Assembly (NCBI GenBank): GCA_947589195.1
Contig: CANPZX010000006.1
Location: 1 to 39,073 of the forward strand
Direction of reading: 5' to 3'
Length of the DNA stretch: 39,073 nucleotides
From: an uncultured Bacilli bacterium
GTDB lineage: Bacteria > Bacillota_I > Bacilli_A > RF39 > UBA660
Shown here: positions 22,599 through 31,491 of the stretch, piece by piece
Layout of the letters: every line of letters starts with the position of its first letter
Position numbering within the stretch: position 1 is the first letter of the stretch
The notes under the pieces: generated by a model
What the model was told of the DNA's origin: nothing
The model's database searches: none
The model's input: only the letters and a program-made list of their open reading frames with translations
Translations under genes and position numbers: made by a program

Positions 22599-24360
22599 TT
22601 TCCTCCTCCTTTACAAGACTAATTCCTAGTTCTTTTAATTGCTCCATACTTACTTCATTTGGGGCTTCACTCATTAAATCACTAGCACTTTGAGTTTTAG
22701 GAAAAGCTATTACATCTTTAATATTATCCGTGCCACACATAAGCATCGTAAATCGCTCTAAACCAATGGCTAAACCGGCATGAGGTGGAGCTCCATATTT
22801 AAAGGCTTCAATAAAGAAACCAAATTTTCTTTTGATATCTTCTTCCGTTAAGCCTAAGGCATCGAAGACAATTTTTTGAGTTTTCGGATTATGAATCCGG
22901 ACCGAACCGCCACCAAGTTCATAGCCATTTAACACAATATCATAAGCAATACTTAAACAATTTTCTTTATCATCAAGCATCTTTAAATCGGCTGGCATTG
23001 TAAAGGGGTGATGCGTAGCTTTATATCTACCTTCGGTTTCGGAATATTCAAACATTGGAAAATCAACAACCCATAAGAAATTAAGTTTATCTTTATCAAT
23101 TAAATTTAAAGTATTAGCAATTTTTAATCTTAAGGCCCCTAAAGCATCATAAACAACCTTTTTCTTATCGGCGACAATTAAAATTAAATCGTTATTAGTA
23201 ATATGATAAGTTTCTTTCATTAATTCTAATTTTTCATTTTCTAAGTTTTTAGCAATGACTCCATTAAAGGTATCATTATCATATTTTAACCAAGCTAAGC
23301 CTTTAGCCCCATAAATTTTTACGAAATCAGTTAGATGTTCCACATCACTTCTAGAATATTTATCCCCATTATTTTTAACAATTAAACATTTAACAATGCC
23401 CCCATTTTCAATAACATTTTGGAAGACATTCATTTTTGTTCCCCGTAGTATTTCAGTTAAGTCTAAAAGTTCCATCCCGAATCTTGTATCTGGTTTATCA
23501 GAACCAAACCGGTCCATCGCCTCTTTATAAGGCATTCTTGCAAATTCGGGTAAATCAATACCTTTAATCTTTTTAACTACGGCTTTAATCATTCCTTCTA
23601 CTAAATTGATGACATCTTCTTGATTAGCAAAACTCATTTCTAAGTCTATTTGGGTAAATTCTGGTTGCCGATCCGCTCTTAAGTCTTCATCACGGAAACA
23701 CTTAGCAATTTGATAATACCTTTCCATACCCCCGACCATTAGAAGTTGTTTAAATATTTGCGGACTTTGAGGTAAAGCATAAAAAGAACCTTTATTGACT
23801 CTTGAGGGAACAATGTAATCTCTAGCTCCTTCGGGAGTTGATTTACATAAAATCGGCGTTTCAACTTCGGTAAAGTCATGATTATCTAAATATTCCCGGA
23901 CAGTTTTAGTGATTTCATGTCTTACTTTTAAGGTATTTTGTAATTTTTCGCGTCTTAAATCTAAATAACGATATTTAAGAGCAATATTTTCATTTATTTC
24001 TTTATCATCGTAGATATTAAAAGGCACAGCACTGGCTTCACTTAAGATTTCTAACTCTTCCACCATTAATTCTACTTCGCCAGTTGGAATTTTCGGATTA
24101 ACCATTTCGGGAGTCCTGGCAATTAACTCTCCTTTAACTTTAAGGCAATATTCATTTTTTAAACTTTCCGCTAAAGCAAAATCGTTTTTTAAAAATCCAC
24201 GGTTAAATACAACTTGTAAGAAGCCTGATTTGTCTCTTAAATCGACGAAGATGACACCGCCCATATCTCTTCTTTTATTTACCCAACCATATACGGTATA
24301 AACATTACCAATATCTTTTTTTCTAAATTCACCATTTTTATATTCTTTCATTTTCTTCAT
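22591..24360 (-). CDS. aspS: Aspartyl-tRNA synthetase, bacterial type
   Basis: A 589-residue class IIb synthetase of the bacterial AspRS type. The N-terminal OB fold (VYTVYGWVNKRRDMGGVIFVDLRD) binds the anticodon. Motif 2 is FRDEDLRADRQPEFTQIDLEMSF, given here in pieces as FRDEDLRADRQPE and FTQIDLEMS. The bacterial insertion domain (about 280-420) is present. Motif 3 is GLAIGLERFTML. It charges tRNA(Asp); whether it also charges tRNA(Asn) cannot be read here. It begins 6 bases after asnS and overlaps gatC. The ribosome site is weak (AGAAAGAG), and ATG 24351 is an alternative start. Confidence 0.92.
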   Translation of the reverse strand: MKKMKEYKNGEFRKKDIGNVYTVYGWVNKRRDMGGVIFVDLRDKSGFLQVVFNRGFLKNDFALAESLKNEYCLKVKGELIARTPEMVNPKIPTGEVELMVEELEILSEASAVPFNIYDDKEINENIALKYRYLDLRREKLQNTLKVRHEITKTVREYLDNHDFTEVETPILCKSTPEGARDYIVPSRVNKGSFYALPQSPQIFKQLLMVGGMERYYQIAKCFRDEDLRADRQPEFTQIDLEMSFANQEDVINLVEGMIKAVVKKIKGIDLPEFARMPYKEAMDRFGSDKPDTRFGMELLDLTEILRGTKMNVFQNVIENGGIVKCLIVKNNGDKYSRSDVEHLTDFVKIYGAKGLAWLKYDNDTFNGVIAKNLENEKLELMKETYHITNNDLILIVADKKKVVYDALGALRLKIANTLNLIDKDKLNFLWVVDFPMFEYSETEGRYKATHHPFTMPADLKMLDDKENCLSIAYDIVLNGYELGGGSVRIHNPKTQKIVFDALGLTEEDIKRKFGFFIEAFKYGAPPHAGLAIGLERFTMLMCGTDNIKDVIAFPKTQSASDLMSEAPNEVSMEQLKELGISLVKEEENA

Positions 24361-24366
24361 CTCTTT

Positions 24367-25743
24367 CTAATAATCGCAATTTCCTGGGGTTCTTGGGAAA
24401 GGAATAACATCCCGGATATTCTCAACACCCGTTAGATAAATTAATAATCTTTCAAAGCCCATACCAAAACCAGAATGAACACAAGTTCCATATTTTCGTA
24501 AATTACAGAACCAATCTACTTTACTAATATCGACATTCATTTCTTGGCACCGTTTAAGAAGTTTTTCATAATCTTCTTCTCTTTGGGAACCCCCCATTAA
24601 TTCCCCGGCTCCTGGTACTTCTAAATCAACCGCGGCAACAGTCTTATTATCTGGATTAGTTTTCATGTACCATGCTTTAATATCTTTCGGCCAATTAGTT
24701 ATAAAAACTGGACCATTAAAGTATTCGGTAATATATTTTTCATGTTCTTTTTGAATATCACTTTCATAAGTTGGTTCATATTCCCATTTAACGTTAGCCT
24801 TCTTTAAAATATCAATTACATCGTGATGAGTAATTCTAGTAAAATTAGAAGAAACTAATTTTTCTAATTTTTCTTTTAAACCATTCTCGACGAACTTATC
24901 ACAGAATTCGATTTCTGCTGGACAATTATCTAAAACATATTTAACGATAAATTTAAGCATTTCTTCTTCAGTATCCATTAACCCATTTAAATCACAGAAA
25001 GCCATCTCTGGTTCAATCATCCAAAATTCATTAGCATGGGTCTTGGTATTAGAGTTTTCCGTTCTAAATGTCGGACCAAAAGTATAAATCTTTTTAAAAG
25101 CCATCGCAAAAGCTTCCCCATGTAATTGACCGGTACCAGTTACATAAGCTAGTTTACCAAATAAATCTTTACTCATATCAGCATGATTATCTTTCATTGG
25201 GACTTTATCTAAATTAAGCGTTGTTATTTTAAACATTTGGTCACTACCTTCACAATCCGCGGTCGTAATTAAAGGGGTATGAACATAAACAAAGTTATGT
25301 GTCCCAAAATATTCATGGATTGCTAAAGCCGCAACACTTCGAATCCGAAATACGGCTTGAAAAAGATTAGTTCTTGGTCTTAAATAAGCAAGACTTCGTA
25401 AGAATTCTCTGGTATGTCTTTTGGGTTGAATTGGATAGTCTTCTGGGCATAATCCTAAAATCGTAATTTCTTGGGCCTTTAATTCATAATCTTGACTAGC
25501 TCCCTCACTTTTTTTGATAATTCCTTTAATATTTAAGGCACTACCTACTAAAACTTTACTTATTGTTTCAAAATTAGATAAAGTATTATCATAAACTATT
25601 TGTAAGTGTTTAAAGCAAGTACCATCGCTAAAATCAATAAAACCAAATTCTTTTTGGGGCCGATGATTGCGCACCCAGCCGTTTAATTCAACAACTTTTC
25701 CTTCAAACTCGGAAATTTTAACAAATAAATCTTTTAAATCCAT
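24367..25743 (-). CDS. asnS: Asparaginyl-tRNA synthetase
   Basis: A 458-residue class IIb synthetase that charges tRNA(Asn) with Asn directly. The N-terminal OB fold contains VELNGWVRNHRPQKEFGFIDFSDG. Family marks are YLRPRTNLFQAVFRIRS, TPLITTADCEGSDQMF, motif 2 GPTFRTENSNTKTHANEF, and motif 3 GFGMGFERLLIYLTG, ending RTPGNCDY. AAGGAG lies 7 bases before the ATG. It is between the archaeal-type and bacterial-type aspS genes. Because GatCAB is also present, Asn-tRNA(Asn) could in principle be made in two ways in this organism. Confidence 0.93.
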   Translation of the reverse strand: MDLKDLFVKISEFEGKVVELNGWVRNHRPQKEFGFIDFSDGTCFKHLQIVYDNTLSNFETISKVLVGSALNIKGIIKKSEGASQDYELKAQEITILGLCPEDYPIQPKRHTREFLRSLAYLRPRTNLFQAVFRIRSVAALAIHEYFGTHNFVYVHTPLITTADCEGSDQMFKITTLNLDKVPMKDNHADMSKDLFGKLAYVTGTGQLHGEAFAMAFKKIYTFGPTFRTENSNTKTHANEFWMIEPEMAFCDLNGLMDTEEEMLKFIVKYVLDNCPAEIEFCDKFVENGLKEKLEKLVSSNFTRITHHDVIDILKKANVKWEYEPTYESDIQKEHEKYITEYFNGPVFITNWPKDIKAWYMKTNPDNKTVAAVDLEVPGAGELMGGSQREEDYEKLLKRCQEMNVDISKVDWFCNLRKYGTCVHSGFGMGFERLLIYLTGVENIRDVIPFPRTPGNCDY

Positions 25744-25757
25744 AATTATTCTCCTTT

Positions 25758-27044
25758 TTATGGGGTTAACCGATTAGGTCCCCGAAATATAAACATTGTT
25801 TCTTTTAAATTAGGAAGTCCTAAAAGAAGCATCGTTAACCGATCTACGCCAATCGCAAAGCCTCCATGAGGTGGACATCCATATTTAAAGAATTGTAAAT
25901 AAAAATCGACATCTTTTCCTAATCCCTTTTCTTGGGCTTGTTTTGCTAATATTTCATAACGATGTTCTCTTTGCGCACCCGTAGTTATTTCACAGCCCCG
26001 CCAAATTAAATCATAGCCTTCCGGAATATCATTTTTTCGCATATGATAGAAAGCTCTTTTAGTTTTAGCAAAACCCGTTATAAAAATAAATTCATGCCCA
26101 TATTCTTCTAAAGCATATTTAGATGCTAAAGCTTCGGCCTCTTTATTCATATCGCCAACATCAAACTCCGGAATATGGTAATTATAACGTTTAGCTAATT
26201 CTTGATATAAATCATTTAGTTTAATCCGGGGAAAAGGTTTTTTAGGAATAACAATTTCTTTTTCAAAGTTTTCTTTAATATATTCCCCATATAAATCTTT
26301 TACTTTGGTTAATCCCGCGATTAGTAAATCTTCTTCTAAATTCATGACATCAAGATAAGAATCAATATAAGCCATTTCAACATCTAAAGAGGTAAATTCC
26401 GTAGTATGGCGATTCGTATTCGAGTTTTCCGCCCGAAAAGCGGGAGCTATTTCAAATACTCTTTCGAGACCACTCGCAATAGCCATTTGTTTATAAAATT
26501 GGGGACTTTGAGCTAAATAAGCTTTATCTTTAAAATATTTTACTTCAAATACTTCGGAACCAGATTCGGAAGCCGTGGCAATTAACTTCGGAGTATGAAT
26601 TTCGGTAAATGAATTATTTAATAGGTATTCGCGCATTCCCCCAATAAAAGCGGTTTGAATTAGAAAAATCATATATTTATCATTATTTCTTAAATCTAAC
26701 CACCGATAATTTAAGCGATTATCAATATTAGCCTTATCAATTATCGGTAAAGGTAGCGCATTACTTAAAATTTCGCCATCAGATGAAATAAACTCTTGCC
26801 CATTTAACCGAACATTTTCATTTCTTTTTACTTCGCCAGTAAAACTTACAACACTATTTTCTAGTATTCCTTTAAACTTTTCAATTAAGTTATTTTGGGT
26901 ACCTTTATCAAGAGAAACTTGGATACTTCCACTTATATCTTTTACAATAATAAATAACATCCATTTGGTATCTCTTACTTTGGTAACCCAACCACTTATT
27001 TTTACTTTTTTATTTTCTTCTAAATCTTTAATTAATGTTCGCAA
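25758..27044 (-). CDS. aspS2: Archaeal-type aspartyl-tRNA synthetase, probably non-discriminating (AspRS2)
   Basis: A 428-residue class IIb synthetase without the bacterial insertion domain. It shows the archaeal/eukaryal AspRS layout: an OB fold (KISGWVTKVRD), LNYRWLDLRN, SPQFYKQMAIASG, motif 2 FEIAPAFRAENSNTNRH, and motif 3 FAIGVDRLTMLLLG, ending in FRGPNRLTP, the archaeal-type C-terminus. Bacterial members of this type are usually non-discriminating and make Asp-tRNA(Asn) as substrate for GatCAB, but specificity is inferred here. It starts with TTG; GGGTGA lies 6 bases upstream and overlaps the hisS stop. It sits 11 bases after hisS. Confidence 0.88.
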   Translation of the reverse strand: MRTLIKDLEENKKVKISGWVTKVRDTKWMLFIIVKDISGSIQVSLDKGTQNNLIEKFKGILENSVVSFTGEVKRNENVRLNGQEFISSDGEILSNALPLPIIDKANIDNRLNYRWLDLRNNDKYMIFLIQTAFIGGMREYLLNNSFTEIHTPKLIATASESGSEVFEVKYFKDKAYLAQSPQFYKQMAIASGLERVFEIAPAFRAENSNTNRHTTEFTSLDVEMAYIDSYLDVMNLEEDLLIAGLTKVKDLYGEYIKENFEKEIVIPKKPFPRIKLNDLYQELAKRYNYHIPEFDVGDMNKEAEALASKYALEEYGHEFIFITGFAKTKRAFYHMRKNDIPEGYDLIWRGCEITTGAQREHRYEILAKQAQEKGLGKDVDFYLQFFKYGCPPHGGFAIGVDRLTMLLLGLPNLKETMFIFRGPNRLTP

Positions 27045-27055
27045 AATAAATCACC

Positions 27056-28300
27056 CTATCTTGATATGATATAATCAATTATTTCATTTTCATCAACTTT
27101 AGTTTCTTCTTTAGTTAAATTATCTTTAACCGTAATTAAACCTCTTTTTAAATCCTCACTATTTAGAATAACCAAAATTTGCGCGTTATTCCGATCAGCT
27201 TCTTTAAATTGACTCTTTAGACTTCTTCCTGTCGTATCATAATCTACACTTACCCCGCTTATTCTTAAGTCTTGAGCTAAAGTAATCGCTTTAATTTTTT
27301 CTTCTTCATTTACATACATAATATAGCAATCTAAAGCCCTTTTATCGACATCTTCCATCGCAAGCATAACTCTTTCTAAACCAGTTGCAAAGCCCATACA
27401 AGGGGTATCAGGTCCGCCTAAAGTGGCGACTAAATTATTATATCTTCCCCCGGCGGCAATGGTACTTGCGCCACCTAATGCATCAGTTTCGGAAACTATT
27501 TCAAAAACCGTATAATCATAGTAATCTAGGCCCCTTACAATTTTACTATCAACTTCATAATCCACATCTAAATATTCTAAATACTCTAAAACTTTGTTAA
27601 ATCTTTTTGTTGATTCCTCACTTTGATAATCTAAAATACTTGGGACATTTTTTAAAATTTCACTATTATTATCAACTTTACAATCTAAAATTCTTAAGGG
27701 ATTAGTTTTAAATCTTCTTTGACAGTCTTCACATAATTCACTTAAATGGGGTTCTAAATATTTCTTTAAAGCAACTTTATAATTTTCTCTGTCTTCTTTT
27801 GAACCTAAATTATTAATTTTAACATTTAAATCTTTAATTCCTAATTCTTCAAATAACCGATAAGGCATCGAAATAATCTCGGCATCAACGGCTGGATCAT
27901 TGGAACCTAGTATTTCAACCCCAAATTGGGTAAATTCCCGATTCCGCCCATTTCCTGGTCTTTCATAACGATACATCGTGCCATTGTACCATAATTTTTT
28001 GGGTAAAATTGTCCCATACATCTTATTTTCAATAAAGCTTCTAACGACTCCCGCGGTTCCTTCGGGTCTTAAAGTAAGCTCACGATCGCTTCGGTCTTTA
28101 AAATCATAAGTTTCTTTACTGACGATATCCGTTTCATCACCAACACTCCGGTGAAATAAATCCGTTGCTTCAAAAATCGGAGTTCTAATATATTCATAAT
28201 TATAAAAATCACAAAAATATTCAATTAACCGATTAATCCTTTCTAATTTTTGGGCATCATTTCCTATTACATCATAAGTTCCTTTAGGTTTAGTTATCAT
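27056..28300 (-). CDS. hisS: Histidyl-tRNA synthetase
   Basis: A 414-residue class IIa synthetase. Marks are KPKGTYDV, the TPIFEATDLF motif, motif 2 TMYRYERPGNGRNREFTQFG, the His-binding block RGLDYYDYTVFEI, GGGRYNNL-like AAGGRYNNLV, and motif 3 PCMGFATGLERV. The C-terminal anticodon-binding domain includes SLKSQFKEADRNNAQ. The frame continues upstream to 28369, but AGGAAAG lies 6 bases from ATG 28300 and MITKPKGTYDV is the family start. The upstream extension would lie inside the T-box terminator. It is the first gene of the T-box-controlled operon. Confidence 0.93.
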   Translation of the reverse strand: MITKPKGTYDVIGNDAQKLERINRLIEYFCDFYNYEYIRTPIFEATDLFHRSVGDETDIVSKETYDFKDRSDRELTLRPEGTAGVVRSFIENKMYGTILPKKLWYNGTMYRYERPGNGRNREFTQFGVEILGSNDPAVDAEIISMPYRLFEELGIKDLNVKINNLGSKEDRENYKVALKKYLEPHLSELCEDCQRRFKTNPLRILDCKVDNNSEILKNVPSILDYQSEESTKRFNKVLEYLEYLDVDYEVDSKIVRGLDYYDYTVFEIVSETDALGGASTIAAGGRYNNLVATLGGPDTPCMGFATGLERVMLAMEDVDKRALDCYIMYVNEEEKIKAITLAQDLRISGVSVDYDTTGRSLKSQFKEADRNNAQILVILNSEDLKRGLITVKDNLTKEETKVDENEIIDYIISR

Positions 28301-28320
28301 CTTATTCTTTCCTTTCTTTA

Positions 28321-28384
28321 AATAAAAAGACCTAATAAATGTAAGGACGAATCTAATCCGCGGTGCCACCTTACTTTACTAGGT
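28321..28384 (-). terminator. Intrinsic terminator of the T-box leader
   Basis: On the minus strand, ACCTAGTAAAGTAAGG (28384-28369) pairs with CCTTACATTTATTAGGT (28346-28330), about 16 bp with one G-U and one bulge, followed by CTTTTT. It includes the T-box sequence in its loop, as expected for a transcription-attenuating T-box. Confidence 0.85.
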
Positions 28385-28534
28385 ACTCTTTCTTTTTTTA
28401 TCGCAATTTATGCGTTTCTATGTTATTAAAAAGATTGTCTTTCCTTTATTATGCTTTAGGTATTCTCATCTTCTAACCCTCTCTTTAAAAGTTTAAATAA
28501 AGTACTTTTTCTTTTCCATAGAAATTTTTTATAT
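28325..28534 (-). promoter_or_regulatory. T-box riboswitch leader of the hisS-aspS2-asnS-aspS-gatCAB operon
   Basis: Stem I has a basal helix TTTCTATG/CATAGAAA, a specifier loop with AGTA on the 5' side and GAA then A-GAC-A on the 3' side, and an upper helix CTTTATT/AATAAAG. The T-box itself reads AAGGTGGCACCGCGG on the minus strand (28375-28361). The antiterminator competes with a long terminator. Specifier GAC means Asp. The variable base of the T-box bulge (UGGC) is C, which pairs with G73, the discriminator of tRNA(Asp) and tRNA(Asn), not with C73 of tRNA(His). Uncharged tRNA(Asp) should therefore turn the operon on. Confidence 0.85.
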
Positions 28535-28540
28535 ATTTGT

Positions 28541-28569
28541 ATTTTAGTCTTTTTTAAGGTTTTAGTCAA
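28541..28569 (-). promoter_or_regulatory. Promoter of the T-box leader
   Basis: On the minus strand TTGACT (28564-28569) and TAAAAT (28541-28546) are exactly 17 bases apart. Transcription should start near 28534, just upstream of stem I. It begins directly after the dtd stop codon. Confidence 0.8.
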
Positions 28570-28575
28570 CAAATA

Positions 28576-29013
28576 TTAGTCTTTTTCTAACATAATTGTG
28601 ACTGGTCCATCATTTATAATATTAACTTGCATATCCGCGCCAAATATTCCTGTTTCAACTGGGATTGATTCGCGTAATTTTTTTATAGTTAATTCATATA
28701 AAGGGCGAGCTAAATCACTTTTTAAAGCCTTTTTATAACTTGGTCTATTTCCATTTAAAGTATCCGCATATAAAGTAAATTGACTAATTAATAAAATACT
28801 ACCCTTTATATCTAAAATGCTTTTATTCATCACATGATTTTCATCATCAAATATTCGTAAATTAAGAATTTTTTTCACTAAATAATCAATTTGTTCTTCA
28901 CTATCCCCTAAAGTATATGAAACTAAGACTACTAAACCATCCTCGATTTGCCCGACAACTTTTTTATCTACCAAAACACTTGAATGTTTACTTCTTTGCA
29001 CTAAAGCTTTCAT
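28576..29013 (-). CDS. dtd: D-aminoacyl-tRNA deacylase
   Basis: A 145-residue protein of normal Dtd length. It hydrolyses D-aminoacyl-tRNA (and Gly-tRNA(Ala)), protecting translation from D-amino acids. Hallmarks are the start MKALVQRSKHSSV, the SQFTLYAD motif (catalytic region), NGNRPSYKKA, and the cross-subunit Gly-cisPro motif in NDGPVT. It overlaps the relA stop by ATGA. Gene order relA-dtd matches Bacillus (yrvI). Confidence 0.92.
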   Translation of the reverse strand: MKALVQRSKHSSVLVDKKVVGQIEDGLVVLVSYTLGDSEEQIDYLVKKILNLRIFDDENHVMNKSILDIKGSILLISQFTLYADTLNGNRPSYKKALKSDLARPLYELTIKKLRESIPVETGIFGADMQVNIINDGPVTIMLEKD

Positions 29014-31157
29014 TTTTTACTAGCCTTCTTTATAAATGGTAAAGTTTGCAAACTATCTAAAAAGTCTTCTAATTCTTTGGTATTATGAACTTTAATAGTT
29101 AAATTATAATAAGTAATATTATTAGTATCAACGGAGTTAAAGGCAGCGACATATATATTTTTCGAAGTAGCTTTATTAATAATGTCGGCTAGTTTATTAT
29201 TTGTTCCTGGAATAGTTTCAATAACTACATCCGTTAAATATTCCGTATTTGTATTTTCATTCCAAGAAACATTAATTAATCTTTCTTTTTTATTGGTAAT
29301 ATTAACACAATCTTGTTTATGGACGGTAATTCCTTCTCCTTTAGTTATATAACCTATAATTTTATCCCCTTTAACAGGCTTACAACATTTCGCTAAACTT
29401 ACTAAAATATCGGTACTATCGCCAACAATAATATCATTTTTAACTGTCTTAGTTAAATAAGCTGGTTTTACCACTTTTTCAATTAAGGCATCCTCGACAT
29501 TTCTTACATCTTCATTACTTAATTTAATAATATAATTCGCGGTATACCGAAAAGATCCAATCGCCATATAAATATCATTAATATCATTAAATTTTAAATC
29601 ATTACATATTTTGGTAATCTTTTCTTCACTTAAGACATCACTAAAGTTAAGTTTTTGTTTTCTTAATTCTTTTTCTAAGATTAATTTACCGTTTTCAATA
29701 TATTCATTTCGATCTTGTTTACTAAAATAAGCTTTGATTTTACTTTTTGCTCCCGTAGTTTTAACAAAGTTTAACCATTCTTTACTAGGATTAGAATTTT
29801 TATTTGTATTTATTTTAACAACATCATTATCTTTTAATTCATAATTTAAAGGGACAATCTCATCATTAACAATCGCTCCGATGGTAGTATCGCCAACTCG
29901 AGAATGAATTCGATAAGCAAAATCAATGGGGGTTGACCCTTTAGGTAGTTCAACTACATCGCCTTTTGGGGTAAACACATAAATAAGTTCTCCTAGTAAA
30001 TCATCATTCATCGTCCTAGCTAATTCTTCCTCTTGTTCATTATCCCGATAAGTTTCAATAACATTGCGAAATATCTCCAGTTTTTGTTCCATAATACTTT
30101 GGATTTTTTTCGTTCCTTTTTCTTTATAAGACCAATGAGAAGCAATCCCTTTCTCCGCAATTTCATCCATTTCATGAGTTCGTACTTGAATTTCAAAAAT
30201 ATGGCCATCTATCCCAAAGACTCCCGTATGTAAAGATTGATACATATTTTCTTTGGGCATCGCAATATAATCTTTAAATCTTTTTGGTAAAGGATGGAAT
30301 TTGGAATGAATTAACCCAATTGTTAAATAACAATCACTTATTTTATCGACAATTACTCTTAAAGCTAAAATATCGTATATTTCACTCCATTTTTTCCCTT
30401 TTTCTAACTTTTTATAAATACTATAAACACTTTTAACCCGGCTTTTAATATGAAAATTAATGCCGTGTTCAATTAAAATATCGGAAATACTTTCTTGCAT
30501 CGCTTCTAAACATTCATTTAATTCTTCAACTGAAGCATCAAGTTGTTTTAAAATATCTTCATAAACATCAGGTTTTAAATATTTTAAGCATAAATCTTCT
30601 AATTCACTTTTAATGGAATATATACCTAACCGATGGGCAATTGGAATTAACACATTCATCGTTTCATTAGCTTTTCGTTTTTGTTTTTCCGGATTAACCG
30701 CCCAGATTGTGCGCATATTATGCAACCGGTCCGCGAGCTTAATAAATAAGACCCTTACATCTTCTGCGAGCCCCACTAAAACTTTGCGTAAATAAATATT
30801 AGATGATTCTTTATCATCAGGTAATTCTAATTTATTTAAAGTACTAATATTTTGGACAATATCGGCAATTACTTTACCAAAATTCTTCTCTAAATCTTCA
30901 TAAGTTGCATTCCCATTATTCATCGTTTCATGAAGTATTGCTCCCATAATTGTTATTTTATCAACGTTTAAATCACTTAAAATTAGCGCTACATTCAAAG
31001 GATGGGTAATATATTCTTCGTTGGTAAGTCGCTTTCTACCCTCATGTTCTTTTAAAGCATAAAGATAAGCTTTTTTTACATCTTCTAAATCTTCCTCACT
31101 AAAACTATTTTTTAATTTATCTAATAACGTATCTATCGTAATAGTTTCTTCTTTCAT
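29010..31157 (-). CDS. relA: (p)ppGpp synthetase RelA/SpoT family, with degenerate hydrolase motif
   Basis: A 715-residue long Rel protein. Domains in order: HD (about 30-200), synthetase (about 225-365), TGS (from GELIYVFTPKGDVVELPKGS, about 395-455), a zinc-finger-like CC region (AKCCKPVKGDKIIGYIT) and a C-terminal ACT domain. In the HD domain His52 and Asp143 (KLADRLHN) are kept. The key HDVVEDT motif is replaced by HETMNNG (residues 76-82): D to E, and the catalytic E-D pair to N-N. Synthetase marks are intact: RVKSVYSIYKKL, RFKDYIAMPK (RXKD type), NMYQSLHT and EIQVRT. So synthesis is likely and hydrolysis unlikely. The ribosome site is AAAGGA. Confidence 0.9.
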   Translation of the reverse strand: MKEETITIDTLLDKLKNSFSEEDLEDVKKAYLYALKEHEGRKRLTNEEYITHPLNVALILSDLNVDKITIMGAILHETMNNGNATYEDLEKNFGKVIADIVQNISTLNKLELPDDKESSNIYLRKVLVGLAEDVRVLFIKLADRLHNMRTIWAVNPEKQKRKANETMNVLIPIAHRLGIYSIKSELEDLCLKYLKPDVYEDILKQLDASVEELNECLEAMQESISDILIEHGINFHIKSRVKSVYSIYKKLEKGKKWSEIYDILALRVIVDKISDCYLTIGLIHSKFHPLPKRFKDYIAMPKENMYQSLHTGVFGIDGHIFEIQVRTHEMDEIAEKGIASHWSYKEKGTKKIQSIMEQKLEIFRNVIETYRDNEQEEELARTMNDDLLGELIYVFTPKGDVVELPKGSTPIDFAYRIHSRVGDTTIGAIVNDEIVPLNYELKDNDVVKINTNKNSNPSKEWLNFVKTTGAKSKIKAYFSKQDRNEYIENGKLILEKELRKQKLNFSDVLSEEKITKICNDLKFNDINDIYMAIGSFRYTANYIIKLSNEDVRNVEDALIEKVVKPAYLTKTVKNDIIVGDSTDILVSLAKCCKPVKGDKIIGYITKGEGITVHKQDCVNITNKKERLINVSWNENTNTEYLTDVVIETIPGTNNKLADIINKATSKNIYVAAFNSVDTNNITYYNLTIKVHNTKELEDFLDSLQTLPFIKKASKK

Positions 31158-31183
31158 GTTTTTAATAATCCTTTCAGTCCAAT

Positions 31184-31429
31184 TTATTCATTTTCTTGTT
31201 TTAAAAAATCTAAAAAATAATCTAATTTTAAATTTAAAATATCATTAACAATATCAAATAAAGTTAAATTATGTTGGCTTTGCCAGATAGTTTTCTCAAG
31301 ACAACTCCAAATATCTTTTTCTTTGGCAAAATAAATCTTTTCCCGATTAAACTCCCGTTTTTTAATTCTTAAAGCCGGGAGAACTTTTTTATATAGTTCT
31401 GTAATACTAATTATTTCATCATTAACCAT
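31184..31429 (-). CDS. comN: ComN-like post-transcriptional regulator
   Basis: An 81-residue acidic helical protein. It matches the ComN (Post_transc_reg) pattern: YKKVLPALRIKKREF, then EKDIWSCLEKTIW, and DIVNDILNLKLDYFLDFL at the C-terminus. In Bacillus ComN affects late competence gene expression and localises mRNA at the division site; the role here is inferred from family. It sits 26 bases upstream of relA on the same strand and next to a divergent spoVB-like gene, as in the Bacillus region. GGAGG is 7 bases before ATG. Confidence 0.78.
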   Translation of the reverse strand: MVNDEIISITELYKKVLPALRIKKREFNREKIYFAKEKDIWSCLEKTIWQSQHNLTLFDIVNDILNLKLDYFLDFLKQENE

Positions 31430-31491
31430 ATTTTGCCTCCATATTCATATTATATTATAAAGCACTTTAAAAATTTTTTAAAGGAGAATAT

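Noticed and set aside
28301-28369. N-terminal extension of HisRS to 28369
   Set aside because: It is read through the T-box terminator, and a good ribosome site precedes ATG 28300.
28440-28480. His (CAU) specifier within the T-box stem I
   Set aside because: The CAT lies in the upper part of stem I, not opposite AGTA; the T-box bulge base C also disfavours tRNA(His).
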